Source: Candidatus Gastranaerophilales bacterium
Lineage (GTDB): Bacteria > Cyanobacteriota > Vampirovibrionia > Gastranaerophilales > Gastranaerophilaceae
DNA length: 64,000 bases
Assembly: GCA_944322675.1 (NCBI GenBank)
Contig: CALUPO010000004.1
Coordinates: 62,001 to 126,000, forward strand
Direction of reading: 5' to 3'
Of the stretch, positions 1 to 9,718 are shown piece after piece. Position 1 is the stretch's first letter; every line of letters starts with the position of its first letter. The position numbers were made by a program, and so were the translations under genes. The notes under the pieces are model-generated. The model was not told where the DNA came from. It ran no database searches and was given only the letters and a program-made list of their open reading frames with translations.

Positions 1-401
1 GCATCATTAGGACAACAAGGTAATCCTACTTTATTTAAAACGCACAAATCCGGTAAATCATCGCCCATATAAGCAATTTCATCAAATGTCACATTAAATT
101 CTTCACATAAATCCATTAATGCAGCTTCTTTATTTTTTTGTCCCATAAAAAGTTTTGTAATTCCAAGTGTTTTTGCCCGGCAAGAAACAGTGCCATTATC
201 CCGTGCTGTTATAATGGCTGTTTTAAAACCATGCCTATTTAACATAACAACCCCTTGACCATCTTTTGCATTAAATGTTTTATATTCTACTCCATTTTCA
301 TCAAAAGTTAGGGAACCATCAGTCATTACACCATCTACATCAAAAGCAACAAGTTTTATTTTACAAGCTTTTAACTTAAGTTCAATATTATTTATATCCA
401 T
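1..401 (-). CDS. kdsC: 3-deoxy-D-manno-octulosonate 8-phosphate phosphatase (KdsC), 3' end beyond window
   Basis: This HAD-superfamily phosphatase would remove the phosphate of Kdo-8-P, the step before CMP-Kdo formation for lipopolysaccharide core synthesis in the cytoplasm. The translated N-terminus shows HAD motif I as FDVDGVMTDG (about residues 18-27), motif II in AIITAR, and GDDLPDL near the end of the visible part, the order expected for KdsC. The start is the ATG at 401, preceded by GGAGAAAATT as a ribosome binding site. About 133 of an expected 160-180 residues are present; the C-terminus lies left of position 1. A related small HAD phosphatase is possible but the motif spacing fits KdsC best. 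Confidence 0.85.
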   Translation of the reverse strand, partial: MDINNIELKLKACKIKLVAFDVDGVMTDGSLTFDENGVEYKTFNAKDGQGVVMLNRHGFKTAIITARDNGTVSCRAKTLGITKLFMGQKNKEAALMDLCEEFNVTFDEIAYMGDDLPDLCVLNKVGLPCCPND

Positions 402-667
402 AATTTTCTCCTTTTTTTTATTATATAACAGGAGCAAATTTTAATCTAATAATAAACCCATTTTCATTTAGTTTAAATTATATTATGGCTTGCACTAAAT
501 TTTGTGTAAAATTGTATATAAACCCCAATATTTTAATGTCTTCCGGACGGGGTTATTTTGTTTATTTTTTTTAAAATTTATTTAAAATTAATTTAATGTC
601 CTCCGGACGTAGCTTCCCCTCTCTTTTAGTGTGTGGGCGGGGATGAGAGTGAGTCTTATCCTTTTCT

Positions 668-702
668 CCCTCTCCCTTTAGGGAGAGGGCAGGGGTGAGG
701 GT
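668..702. repeat. REP-like hairpin repeat (also at 1091-1125 and 1461-1495)
   Basis: CCCTCTCCCTTTAGGGAGAGGG forms a perfect hairpin followed by an AGGGGTGAGGGT tail. Two further copies occur at 1091-1125 and 1461-1495, with partial copies near 47740 and 49260. Similar CTCTCCC/GGGAGAG repeats are common extragenic palindromes in bacteria. Confidence 0.65.
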
Positions 703-821
703 GGTTCTAATGTAGCTTTGTTCCACATTTTTTTTAAAAAATTATTTAAAATTAATTTAATGTCCTCCGGACGGGGCAACTTTGTTTTACGATTTTTTTT
801 AAATTATTTAAAAATATATTT

Positions 822-1004
822 ATGTCCTCCGGACGGGGTTACTTTTGCAGTCAAAAGTAACCAAAACCTTTCAACCCACTTGGTTTTCGTATATTCACAC
901 GACTCAACCTGAGCCTCCTTAACTCGTGCACTATGTGCACTCAAACAGAAGGAGGCTTTGACAATGTTTCGTCTGTGACTATTACTCAAACCTGCGTATG
1001 GGTT
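822..1004 (+). repeat. Long CCTCCGGACGGGG element, copy 1
   Basis: An element of about 180 bp starting at TCCTCCGGACGGGGTTAC and ending at GCGTATGGGTT. It has internal short palindromes (TTACTTTTG...CAAAAGTAA and GTGCACTATGTGCAC). It is nearly identical to the copy at 1162-1345 and closely related to copies at 39924, 48123 and 49003. The base composition is richer in GC than the flanks. Confidence 0.75.
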
Positions 1005-1161
1005 GCCATTGTTGACCTCTTTCTCAAACTTTTTTATTTTCCACTTTCTTTTTTTAGCTTAAGGGCGGGGGTAAAAGTCTTTTCCTATCTCCCTCTCCTT
1101 AAAGGGAGAGGGTTGGGGTGAGGGTGGCAAAATTGTTAAATCTCAACAAATTAAATATTTT

Positions 1162-1345
1162 AATGTCCTCCGGACGGGGTTACTTTTGCAGTCAAAAGTA
1201 ACCAAAACCTTTCAACCCACTTGGTTTTCGTATATTCACACGACTCAACCTGAGCCTCCTTAACTCGTGCACTTCGTGCACTCAAACAAAAGGAGGCTTT
1301 GACAATGTTTCGTCTGTGACTATTACTCAAACCTGCGTATGGGTT
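1162..1345 (+). repeat. Long CCTCCGGACGGGG element, copy 2
   Basis: Second copy of the element at 822-1004 in the same orientation. It differs by a few bases, for example GTGCACTTCGTGCAC in place of GTGCACTATGTGCAC, a change that keeps the inverted repeat. Such compensated variation is consistent with a structured DNA or RNA element rather than a coding sequence. Confidence 0.7.
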
Positions 1346-1608
1346 GTATATTTTAATTATACTCAACAACATTTGGCTTGCTTCAACACTTTTCTTTCTT
1401 CAAACCTTTCCCTCTTCTCCCTTTAAGCGTGAGGGCGGGGGTGAGGGTCTTTTCCTATCTACCTCTCCCTAAAGGGAGAGGGCAGGGGTGAGGGTGGCAA
1501 AATTGTTAAATCTCAACAAATTAAATATTTTAACGTCCTCCGGACGGAGAAACCTTATGTAAAATTGTATATAAGTCCCTAAAATTTATTTTAAACCAAT
1601 TTATATAT

Positions 1609-1941
1609 TTAACCCGGAGGCCAATTTAATTTTCTTCCTGCAAGCATGTGAAAATGTATATGCTTAACTTCCTGTCCGGCATCTTTTCCTGTGTTTAATA
1701 CAATACGATAATCATTTATACCCTTCTTTTGAGCAACTTGCTTTATTGCTTCATATACATTTTTTACCAAACTTGTGTCTTCTAATTCATTTAATGACAC
1801 TATATGAACTTTAGGTACAAAAAGTATATGAACAGGTGCTTGAGGATTTATATCATCAAAAGCAACTATTTTTTCATCTTCATAAACAAATTTTGTATTA
1901 AAATCACCTTTTATTATTTTACAAAATATACAATCACTCAT
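1609..1941 (-). CDS. HIT family (HinT-like) nucleotide-binding protein
   Basis: A 110-residue histidine triad protein, the usual length for HinT. It starts with CIFCKII, the typical HinT beginning with zinc-type Cys residues, and carries the HIHFHMLAGR motif near the C-terminus, in which HxHxH contains the catalytic His. Members hydrolyse purine phosphoramidates such as AMP-lysine in the cytoplasm. The gene stands alone, with the repeat cluster downstream of it and a LysE-type exporter diverging upstream. Confidence 0.9.
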   Translation of the reverse strand: MSDCIFCKIIKGDFNTKFVYEDEKIVAFDDINPQAPVHILFVPKVHIVSLNELEDTSLVKNVYEAIKQVAQKKGINDYRIVLNTGKDAGQEVKHIHFHMLAGRKLNWPPG

Positions 1942-2109
1942 AACTTTATTTATAAATTCTTTTATCTATTAATATTTAGTTTATATAATTATAAATCAAA
2001 AGTCAATATTTATGCTTGGAAATAAAAAATACTCATTGACTCAAAAAATCCATCATGTTATATAAAGCAATAATAATGTAAAGATTATAATAATTTAGTT
2101 TAAAATAAA

Positions 2110-2748
2110 ATGTTTGACATTAATACATTAACATTTTTTATATTAACATCAATAGCTCTTGCTGTTATGCCGGGACCGGATATAATATATGTTATTACAA
2201 TAGGAATATTAAAAGGCAAGAAAATTGCACAGGCAACTGTATTTGGTCTTACAAGCGGTTGCCTTGTCCATTCAACTTTACAGGCTTTTGGTATTTCGAT
2301 TATTTTTCAAAAATCACAAATAGCTTTCAATATCCTTAAATGGTTTGGAATTTTATATCTTTTATTTCTTGCGTATAAAGCTTTTAAATATCCTTTGTGT
2401 GATATAGATATTGAAAATAAAAACTCAAAACCACAAGTTGAAACACTTAAAGATGCCTATTTAAAAGGTTTATTTATGAATATTCTTAATCCTAAAGTTG
2501 CCTTATTTTTTCTTGCTTTTCTTCCACAATTTGTTAATACTAAAATATCAAATTACGGCATTCAATTATTTACATTAGGATTAGTATTTATGTTAATTTC
2601 GTTAATTATTTTTTCAATTTTTGCTTTATTATCAAGTATGCTTAACGTATTACTTTTAAAAAATAAAAAAATATTATGTAATATAAATAAATTTAGCGGT
2701 GTTATTTATATAATTCTTGCATTTACACTTGGAGTTTCAAAAATTTAA
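2110..2748 (+). CDS. LysE/RhtB family amino-acid exporter
   Basis: A 212-residue integral membrane protein with about six hydrophobic segments. The early MPGPD motif (about residues 20-24) is the LysE/RhtB signature, and LNPKVALFFLAFLPQF near residue 125 is the second conserved block of the family. These proteins export amino acids such as lysine, homoserine or threonine across the inner membrane; the substrate cannot be told from sequence. The length matches the family. It is followed 20 bp downstream by a tRNA gene on the opposite strand. Confidence 0.85.
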   Translation: MFDINTLTFFILTSIALAVMPGPDIIYVITIGILKGKKIAQATVFGLTSGCLVHSTLQAFGISIIFQKSQIAFNILKWFGILYLLFLAYKAFKYPLCDIDIENKNSKPQVETLKDAYLKGLFMNILNPKVALFFLAFLPQFVNTKISNYGIQLFTLGLVFMLISLIIFSIFALLSSMLNVLLLKNKKILCNINKFSGVIYIILAFTLGVSKI

Positions 2749-2768
2749 ACTTAACAAAAATAAAAAAC

Positions 2769-2855
2769 GGAGAAAGTGGGATTCGAACCCACGGTGAAGC
2801 AAAACCCCACAACGACTTTCGAGGTCGTCACCTTAAACCACTCGGACATTTCTCC
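2769..2855 (-). tRNA. tRNA-Ser (anticodon CGA)
   Basis: On the minus strand the 87-nt sequence begins GGAGAAATGTCC and ends CTTTCTCC, which pair as the acceptor stem. The anticodon stem ACGAC/GTCGT encloses the loop CTCGAAA, giving anticodon CGA. A long variable arm (GTGGGGTTTTGCTTCAC region) marks a class II tRNA. The T arm GTGGGTTCGAATCCCAC is perfect. No encoded CCA is visible. Confidence 0.95.
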
Positions 2856-3035
2856 ATCAAATTATATTTATTCTTTCACATATTTATTTTATAACAACAA
2901 ATACTATTTTGACAATTCTTGCATTATATTAATATTGTATTTTGTCTTTTAATAAATATTGCATTTATTCATAAAATATTAGACAAATCATTCTTTTTAG
3001 CTTATAATTTATTTATACTTAGGAAAGTAATAATT

Positions 3036-3527
3036 ATGAAATACAGATTTACATTATCGGTATTATTTTTAGTAATTTTAATTTTATGTTGCTATTATAA
3101 TCATATTTTAAATTTTTCAAATAGTATTTTAATAAAATTAAAATTTAACCGTGAAAAAATTGATATAAATTATATTATTGATGGTGATTCTTTAAAACTT
3201 AAAAATGGTGAAAGTCTAAGACTTATTGGTATTGATTGTTACGAATTATCTAATTATCCAAGAGCTTTTAGACAAATTGATGGCAATAAAACAAAAGATA
3301 TTCAAGATGTTATTAAGTTGGGTTATGAAGCTAAAGGATATTTAAAACGTATTGTTGATGAAAATAACGATAATATTTATTTAAAAAGATCTCCAAACCT
3401 TGATGTATATGGACGTACCCTTGGTACTTTATATACTAAAAATGGGGAAAATATTAATAAAATGATGTTAAAAAATGGTCTTTGTATGCCTTATGTTTAT
3501 AAAAAAAATTTTAAAACTAAAAAATAA
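3036..3527 (+). CDS. Thermonuclease (staphylococcal nuclease-like), membrane-anchored or secreted
   Basis: A 164-residue SNase-fold protein. Residues about 5-22 form a hydrophobic segment ending in LILCC, so it is either a signal anchor or a lipoprotein signal. The nuclease core shows IDGDSLKL, RLIGIDCYE (the Arg and Asp region that binds Ca2+ and phosphate) and YGRTLGTLY, in the usual order. Such enzymes cleave DNA or RNA outside the cytoplasm. The ATG at 3036 is preferred over an in-frame start 39 codons upstream because it has AGGAAAG at the right distance and begins directly before the hydrophobic segment. Confidence 0.8.
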   Translation: MKYRFTLSVLFLVILILCCYYNHILNFSNSILIKLKFNREKIDINYIIDGDSLKLKNGESLRLIGIDCYELSNYPRAFRQIDGNKTKDIQDVIKLGYEAKGYLKRIVDENNDNIYLKRSPNLDVYGRTLGTLYTKNGENINKMMLKNGLCMPYVYKKNFKTKK

Positions 3528-3535
3528 TTTTATTT

Positions 3536-4951
3536 TTAAAATCTAAAATATATAAATGGATTATATGTTGAACTTGCTATTTGAGATGTTGATAGTATTA
3601 GTAAAATTATTAATAGTAGATTCGTAGCAAACTTATATATTTTGTTATTACTGTATTTATTTGAAAGAACTTTAAATATTGGAAGACAACCTATAATGCC
3701 GATAATTAATGTTGTTATTTCGATATTATCAATAAAATATAAAAGATTTGTGTTTGAAGGATTAGTTTTTAAAAATCCAAACATGTTCATTATGTATTTT
3801 ATGGCATAAGTGATATTTTCTGACCTAAATATTGTCCATAGCAATACAAATGAAAGTATTGTATAAAAATGTTTTAATATTCTTATTGTTATTTTTTCAT
3901 TTTTTTGTTCTTCTGATTTTGTTTTTATTTTTAGGATTTTTTCAGCTATGATTAACAAGCCGTTTAAAATACCCCACAAAATAAAATTCCAGGCTGCCCC
4001 GTGCCATATTCCTGTGAGTAAAAACACAATCCCAAGGTTCCTTATGGTTTTAATTTCTCCATTTCTATTTCCGCCCAATGGTATATAAACATATTCCTTA
4101 AACCATGTTGAAAGTGATATATGCCATCTTCGCCAAAATTCTGTTATTGATTTTGATATGTAGGGATAATTAAAGTTTTCTTTAAAACGGAATCCAAACA
4201 TTAAGCCAAGTCCTATTGCCATATCCGAATATCCTGAAAAATCAAAATAAAGCTGAAGGCTATAGCTTATAGCGCCAAGCCAGGCTATAACTGGACTAAA
4301 ACTATCGGGAGATAAAATAAATATTTTATCTGCTATTGCTCCCATTGTGTTTGCAATTAACATTTTTTTCGATAGCCCTACAATAAATCTTTTAGCTCCT
4401 TCGCTTACTTTTTCAAATGTTACATCACGATTTTCAATTTGGTTATTTACATCATGGTATTTTACAATAGGGCCTGCTATAAGTTGTGGAAAAAGGCAAA
4501 TAAATAGTGCCAGTTTGTAGATATCTTTTTGTGCTTTTGCTTCGCCTCTATAAACATCTACCATATAACTTATTGATTGGAATGTGTAAAATGATATGCC
4601 TAATGGCATTATAATTTGAAGCATGTCTATATGCGTATTAAGGATATTATTTATTGTGTCAAAAATAAAATTAAAATATTTAAAATATATTAAAACACTT
4701 AGGTTTGTTATTATTGTTAAAGTTAATGTTAGTTTTTTATTTTTTGGATATTTTTCCAAAAGTATAGCACCATAATAATTTATAATAATTGTAAGTATCA
4801 TTATGGCAAGATACTTTGGCTCACCCCAGGCATAAAAAATAAGGCTTGCTATTAATAAAATTGTATTATGAAATTCTTTTTTGCTTAAAAAATATATTAA
4901 ACACAAAATCGGTAAAAACATATATATAAATGTCATGGAACTAAAAAGCAT
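3536..4951 (-). CDS. MBOAT family O-acyltransferase (AlgI/DltB-like)
   Basis: A 471-residue multi-pass membrane protein with about ten hydrophobic segments. It carries the AlgI pattern YFDFSGYSDMAIG, the conserved FWRRWHISLSTWF block and GIWHGAAWNFILWG, which contains the catalytic membrane-embedded His. AlgI proteins pass acetyl groups across the inner membrane to a periplasmic partner that acetylates a polysaccharide. The next gene upstream (4954-6690) is an AlgJ/AlgX-like partner in the same direction with 2 bp between them, so this is a typical acetylation operon. The polysaccharide is unknown. Confidence 0.88.
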   Translation of the reverse strand: MLFSSMTFIYMFLPILCLIYFLSKKEFHNTILLIASLIFYAWGEPKYLAIMILTIIINYYGAILLEKYPKNKKLTLTLTIITNLSVLIYFKYFNFIFDTINNILNTHIDMLQIIMPLGISFYTFQSISYMVDVYRGEAKAQKDIYKLALFICLFPQLIAGPIVKYHDVNNQIENRDVTFEKVSEGAKRFIVGLSKKMLIANTMGAIADKIFILSPDSFSPVIAWLGAISYSLQLYFDFSGYSDMAIGLGLMFGFRFKENFNYPYISKSITEFWRRWHISLSTWFKEYVYIPLGGNRNGEIKTIRNLGIVFLLTGIWHGAAWNFILWGILNGLLIIAEKILKIKTKSEEQKNEKITIRILKHFYTILSFVLLWTIFRSENITYAIKYIMNMFGFLKTNPSNTNLLYFIDNIEITTLIIGIIGCLPIFKVLSNKYSNNKIYKFATNLLLIILLILSTSQIASSTYNPFIYFRF

Positions 4952-4953
4952 AA

Positions 4954-6690
4954 TTATTGTTCCTTTTCTTTATCATAATCTTTTCTATATAAATAATTGA
5001 GCCGGTTTATACCGCTTTCAGATAAACAAATAATAAGTATATCGGGTTTGTATTTTTTTATTTCATCTTCAAAATGTTTCATATTAAAATTTTCATATTC
5101 ATTTCCATTTGGCAAGTTTGCAAACAATTCAACTACATTTTTAAAGGTATATGATAAAAACATAGTTAAGTCTAAACCAAATGAATCACCAAGCAGCATT
5201 ACTCTTTGTTTATTTGGTGCATTTTTATAGGCGTAATGATATTTTAAAAGACTAGGATTTTTTGATAAAGTAATATTTTTTGACGTTCTTGATGTGAAAT
5301 CTTTGTATGAATAAGTTTGGTATTTCACATCAAAAACTTTTTCATTGTTTAGTTTTAACAAATTGTATTGTGAATTGTATCCTTTTTTATGGTCGTTATA
5401 ACTTATATTATAGTCGCTTTCTTTATTTGCTTGTATATTTGGATATTTTTCTTTTATTTTATTAATTAAAAGATTATATCCAATAAAACTTCCTTTTTGA
5501 GTCCAATGGTGATCGGCTTTATAGTATAATAAACCTTTGTCCATATTATTTTTAAATGTATCGTATGGATAAATAATATTCATTTTTGTATTATTTTCAA
5601 TGACCTTAATAAGTTCTTTAACAACTTGAGGTTCGTTTGTAGGTGTTAGTGATGAATTCATTTCTTTATAATAAAGTGAACATTTTGTTGGAACAACCAT
5701 TACATATAAATCTATTTTATTATTTTGAGAAAATTATTTTAATTTTTTTAAGCTATATATATAAGTATCCTGATCATTTATATTATATTGTGCAAACCGT
5801 GATGGCCAATACATCCAATTTGTTCTTTTATTCCAGCAAGCATATTGCGTACAATAAAAATATGGTTCAAAACTTTGTTGGATTTTTTGATGAATTGTTA
5901 TTGTTTTTTCTCTTAAAGCAAAACGATCATTAAACCAGTTGTTAAAATCTTCACCAAATTTCCAATTTATTTCTCCATTTGGTTTAAGAAATCCATTCCA
6001 TTTTGCTAAGGTTCTATTTTCTTGTATTGAAATATCATTTTTATTAATATGACTCATTGGAATAAAAAGTATTATAAAAAATGAAGTTAAAAATATGATA
6101 TCAAGTCGTGAGGCTTGTTTTAGTGTTTTGAAATTGGATATGTAATTAACAAGCTTCCAAAAGAACAAAAATGAAACTACTAATATAATTATAAATATTT
6201 CAAATTCAAATTTAATCGACGGGTTAATATTTAGTTTATTTTTATATATCAATTCAATTTTATCATCTTTTGGGTAAAGAATAACTAAAGCGTCTTTTGT
6301 TTTTATAGAAGCACCAATTGCTTTAAAAGCTTCTTTTTGAGAGGGAATAAGATTTATTTTTCCATCTTTTATATTTAAATTACTTATTTTTATTGGTGTT
6401 TTGTTTTCTACATTATGAAAAATGAGCTTTATTCTTTTAGGATATTTTGCACGTGCAATTTCTATTCTTGCATGTTGAAAGTTTTGGTTTGAGTTAATTG
6501 TTGTATAACCGTTTTTTACTTTCTTAAATTCATCATTGTTTTTCTTATTAAGCTGCACTTCAACGTTATAATTCCCATTCCCCAAAATGTCAAAATCAAT
6601 TGGAATGGGTCTAAACTTAAACCAAAACTTATTCGTTAATATTAAACATAAAATCGTAAGCAATAAACTTATTAAAGTACGTCTTTTTAT
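4954..6690 (-). pseudogene. AlgJ/AlgX-like SGNH acetyltransferase partner, split by an in-frame TAA
   Basis: Two open frames (6663-5734 and 5700-4954) lie in the same phase and are separated only by TAA at 5734-5736 plus 11 sense codons. Together they give one protein of about 570 residues. The N-terminal part has two hydrophobic segments, the motif ENRTLAKW and a WFNDRFALRE block; the C-terminal part has PTKCSLY, the DHHWTQKG motif and LLGDSFGLDL, the order seen in AlgJ/AlgX-like proteins. At the start, ATA (6688-6690) sits where an ATG is expected: AGAGGG lies 7 bp upstream and the downstream codons would encode KRRTLISLLL. A TTG at 6663 could serve instead. The nonsense codon, and perhaps the lost ATG, suggest a decayed gene. 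Confidence 0.75.
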
Positions 6691-6807
6691 TTTTTATCCC
6701 TCTTTTTAAATATTATTGATCAATTATTAATATAATAAATATAAAATGAATTATAACAAAAAACAATAAAAAAAAATATAAAAAATTTATATATATTAAA
6801 AAAGACT

Positions 6808-6816
6808 TGATATAAT
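6808..6816 (+). promoter_or_regulatory. Extended -10 promoter of rplS-rbgA
   Basis: TGATATAAT is a perfect extended -10 element 60 bp upstream of the rplS start. No good -35 is needed for extended -10 promoters and none is obvious. The leader that follows contains TA-rich sequence and an AAAAAAAGGAAAT ribosome site. Confidence 0.5.
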
Positions 6817-6875
6817 ATTTTGTTTTTTATATTATATAAACACGATTATTAAATTAAAAAAAAGGAAATATAAAA

Positions 6876-7229
6876 ATGAATCCTATTATTGAAAATTTAA
6901 CTAAAAAATATACTCAAAAAGAATTGCCACAAATGAATTCCGGTGACACTGTTAAAGTTTTTGTGCGGATTGTTGAAGGTGGAAAAGAAAGAACACAAGC
7001 TTTTGAAGGTATCATCATTAAAAAACGCGGAAGTGGAGTTAATTCAACTATAACTGTTCGTAAAATCTTCCAGGGCGTTGGTGTTGAAAGAGTATTTGCT
7101 GTTTATTCTCCACGTATTGAGAAAATAAATGTTCTTCGTCGTGGTGATGTTCGTCGTGCTAAGCTTTATTATTTACGCGATAGAATCGGTAAAGCTACTC
7201 GTATTAAAGAAAAAATCGAAAAAAGATAG
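6876..7229 (+). CDS. rplS: 50S ribosomal protein L19
   Basis: A 117-residue protein matching L19 over its full usual length. It has the [17 protein letters not shown] block, [13 protein letters not shown], and the C-terminal SPRIEKI...[16 protein letters not shown] region rich in Arg, which binds 23S rRNA at the 30S-50S interface. The ATG at 6876 is preceded by AAAAGGAAAT. The GTPase RbgA gene follows after 9 bp, and since RbgA acts in 50S assembly the pairing is functionally sensible. Confidence 0.97.
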   Translation: MNPIIENLTKKYTQKELPQMNSGDTVKVFVRIVEGGKERTQAFEGIIIKKRGSGVNSTITVRKIFQGVGVERVFAVYSPRIEKINVLRRGDVRRAKLYYLRDRIGKATRIKEKIEKR

Positions 7230-7238
7230 TAGTTTAAA

Positions 7239-8087
7239 GTGAATAACATTAATTGGTTCCCAGGGCATATCGCCAAAGCTATCAATGAACTTAAGACTAA
7301 GTTGAGTCTTGTTGATGTTGTTGTTGAATTAAAAGATGCCCGCATACCTTTAAGTTCTTCATATTTAGAATTAGACAAAATTATCGGTTCAAAACCGCAT
7401 TTAATTGTTCTCAATAAGGCGGATTTAGCCGATAATTTTATGGTTAAAAAATTTATCGAGTATTTTAAAAATACCTTTAACGCAAATATATTGACAACTT
7501 CCTCACACAATCATTCCGATGTCAAAACAATTGTTGATGCTATTTTAAAACTTGCCAAGCCACAAATTGAAAAACTTGTTTCCCGTGGACTTAATCCAAG
7601 ACCGGCTCGAGTTATGATTATTGGCATGCCAAATGTTGGGAAATCAAGTTTTATAAATAAACTTGTTAAAAAAGCTAAAACAAAAACAGGAGCTAAAGCA
7701 GGAGTAACACGACAATTAAGTTGGATTAGGATTAATCCGAAACTTGATTTGCTTGATACCCCAGGTATAATTCCTATTAAACTTGAAAATCAACTTAGTG
7801 CAATAAAATTAGCGTCAGTTAATGGAGTTTCAGAAAATGCATATTCACACGAATTTGTAGCTTCTGAACTTTTGAAAATTTTATACGATAAATATCCAAA
7901 TGAACTTAAATCTTTTTATAATATTGACGATGATAATTTATCAATTGATCTTCAAATGATTGCAAAATCAAGAAACCTTCTTATAAAAAATGCAAATCCA
8001 AATATTGAACGAGCTGCTTTTATGGTTTTAAATGATTTTCGTAATGCTAAAATAGGCAAATTTACACTTGACGATGTGCCAGAATAA
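7239..8087 (+). CDS. rbgA: Ribosome biogenesis GTPase YlqF/RbgA
   Basis: A 282-residue circularly permuted GTPase of the YlqF/RbgA family. The motifs come in permuted order: G4 as LNKADL (about residue 52), then G1 as GMPNVGKSS (about 129) and G3 as DTPG (about 171). The N-terminal NWFPGHIAKA block is the family signature. It drives late assembly of the 50S subunit. The start is a GTG at 7239, nine bases after the rplS stop, and the two genes are very probably cotranscribed. Confidence 0.93.
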   Translation: MNNINWFPGHIAKAINELKTKLSLVDVVVELKDARIPLSSSYLELDKIIGSKPHLIVLNKADLADNFMVKKFIEYFKNTFNANILTTSSHNHSDVKTIVDAILKLAKPQIEKLVSRGLNPRPARVMIIGMPNVGKSSFINKLVKKAKTKTGAKAGVTRQLSWIRINPKLDLLDTPGIIPIKLENQLSAIKLASVNGVSENAYSHEFVASELLKILYDKYPNELKSFYNIDDDNLSIDLQMIAKSRNLLIKNANPNIERAAFMVLNDFRNAKIGKFTLDDVPE

Positions 8088-8113
8088 TAAAACTCTATTT
8101 TTAAGTAAACAAT

Positions 8114-8502
8114 TCATATAAAGTTTTTCTTCTGTTTTTTTTCTTCTAAAAATTTTTGTGACGGTTTTATTTTTAATTCAACAGTGCACCATCTTCGGAA
8201 AGGACTTGGAAGTATTTTGTTTACATAATATATATCTTCAAAACTTTTTTGCGGTTTTAAGTATGTTATTTTTTCCATAAAAACACTTACATTTTATGTA
8301 GCTATGTATATGTTTTATCTAAATCAAGACCTGTGTCAGAAAAAACGTATTCTAATTTTTCATGAATATGCGGCATATTTCCCTTAATAAAAAAGGTCAA
8401 AGCCGTAGAATCTTTACCACCGGATAAATTCAATATATGATATTCTTTTTCAAACATTTTTAATTGGTTATAACGACTTTTGTCAAATTCATTCATATTC
8501 AC
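8114..8502 (-). pseudogene. Decayed PAPS-reductase-family (PP-loop) gene
   Basis: The N-terminal part (8502-8302) encodes an adenine-nucleotide alpha-hydrolase PP-loop, LNLSGGKDSTA, followed by YVFSDTGLDLDKTY, the usual continuation in PAPS reductase-like proteins. After TAG at the end of that part, another TAA and a frameshift, homology resumes at 8278 with ITYLKP...PSPFRRWCT...LKIKP, the substrate-binding block of the same family, up to TGA at 8114-8116. At least three lesions, and a length much shorter than normal, show it is not functional. Confidence 0.65.
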
Positions 8503-8626
8503 TCCTCAATTTTAAATTAACTCTAAACTTTTTTAGTATAAACCCATTTTACATATATTTAAATTCGTAAAATTATTTAAGTAAAATTGTCTAAGTGTTA
8601 TGGTTTAAAATAAAGGATTATAAATT

Positions 8627-9691
8627 TTAAATAACCAATTCCTTTCCTTCTTCTTTATTTTCTTGATGCTTATTGTAAATAAGTGATGATATAAATGCAA
8701 GTGTTATGAATATCAAGCCAAGCAAGCCAGTTACCACTTCGCTTATCTCAACTTTTGTTGATATCATCATAATCAAAGCCAAAGTTCCAATCGCCCAGTG
8801 TGCTCCATGTTCAAGATAAATATATTGTTTTAAAGTTTGTTTTTCAACAAGCATTATTGTCAAACTACGGACGAACATTGCACCAATTGCCAAGCCTATC
8901 ATTATAATTATTAAATCTTTACTTATTGCAAAAGCTCCTAAAACACCATCCAGTGAAAATGAAGCATCAAGTAATTCTAAATATATAAAACTAATAAGTC
9001 CGGCTTTAAAGGATGTATTTATGGCACCTTCAAATCGACCTTGTGTTTTCTTTTGCATAAAATCACTTAAACCATGCACCAAAAGGTATAAAACAAGCCC
9101 GCATAAACCTGAAATTATAACAGGAAGTCTATGAGTTATCGGCTGAAAGTGCTGCATTAAATATATTAAAAATATACATATACAAGTTTCAAGACCCTCT
9201 ATTTGCCCAAAATGACTTAATTTAGCTTCAAGCGGCTTTATCCAGTGAACTTTTTTATTTTCATTAAACATATAATGTAAAAACAACATCATCAGAAATA
9301 CACCACCAAATGCCAAAATTGAAGCGTGTGTTTGATGAAGATAATGTGTATATTTATCAATATCAAAAAGAGCAAGTTTTGCTGTTTCAATTATTTTTAT
9401 TTGAGCAAATGTTGACACTATTACTATAGGAAATAAAAGCCTCATACCAAAAACTGCTATTAATATACCCCAGGTTATAAACCTGTGTTGCCATTGTGGT
9501 GTCATATGTTCCAACTTGACAGCATTTACAACAGCATTATCAAATGATAAACTTACTTCAAGCACACTTAAAATGAATACAATAAATAATGTCTTTAAAC
9601 CCGAACCACAAAGCTGATGTTCGCTATAAAAATAAGCTATAATTAGTCCTATAATTGTTACAATTATTGAACCTTTAAAATATTTTATCAT
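8627..9691 (-). CDS. DUF475 / TerC-like integral membrane protein
   Basis: A 354-residue protein with about eight to nine hydrophobic segments. It has the EVSLSFDNAVVNA motif near residue 45 and a second LLDASFSLDGVLGAFA motif near residue 245, the paired acidic transmembrane motifs of the DUF475/TerC group. Relatives are linked to metal ion export or tellurite resistance, but the transported ion for DUF475 is not established. The gene is monocistronic by position, 28 bp from the end of the pilus operon, in the same direction. Confidence 0.8.
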   Translation of the reverse strand: MIKYFKGSIIVTIIGLIIAYFYSEHQLCGSGLKTLFIVFILSVLEVSLSFDNAVVNAVKLEHMTPQWQHRFITWGILIAVFGMRLLFPIVIVSTFAQIKIIETAKLALFDIDKYTHYLHQTHASILAFGGVFLMMLFLHYMFNENKKVHWIKPLEAKLSHFGQIEGLETCICIFLIYLMQHFQPITHRLPVIISGLCGLVLYLLVHGLSDFMQKKTQGRFEGAINTSFKAGLISFIYLELLDASFSLDGVLGAFAISKDLIIIMIGLAIGAMFVRSLTIMLVEKQTLKQYIYLEHGAHWAIGTLALIMMISTKVEISEVVTGLLGLIFITLAFISSLIYNKHQENKEEGKELVI

Positions 9692-9718
9692 TTTTCTTCT
9701 TCTCTTTTTTTTACTAAA

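Larger units (their letters stand above)
535..1560. repeat. Intergenic cluster of dispersed GC-rich repeats
   Basis: This kilobase between kdsC and the HIT gene has no convincing gene. It is built from copies of a short head sequence (TCCTCCGGACGGGG, near 538, 598, 763, 826, 1165 and 1533), two copies of a long element beginning with that head, and three copies of a CCCTCTCCC...GGGAGAGGG hairpin. Short open frames here are by-products of the repeats: the same peptide frames recur at the repeat copies near 48-49 kb. Confidence 0.75.

Noticed and set aside
804-1372. Open frames inside the left repeat cluster
   Set aside because: The same frames recur on both strands in copies at 48-49 kb and follow the repeats; no ribosome sites or protein-like conservation.
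2769-2855. tRNA-Ser as the integration site of the prophage
   Set aside because: It lies 18 kb from the phage genes with intact host operons in between, and no tRNA fragment is seen at 53.4 kb.
4954-6690. TAA as a reassigned sense codon
   Set aside because: Many clearly full-length genes of the window (rplS region neighbours, adk, rsmI, portal) end at TAA at the expected length, so the standard meaning holds.
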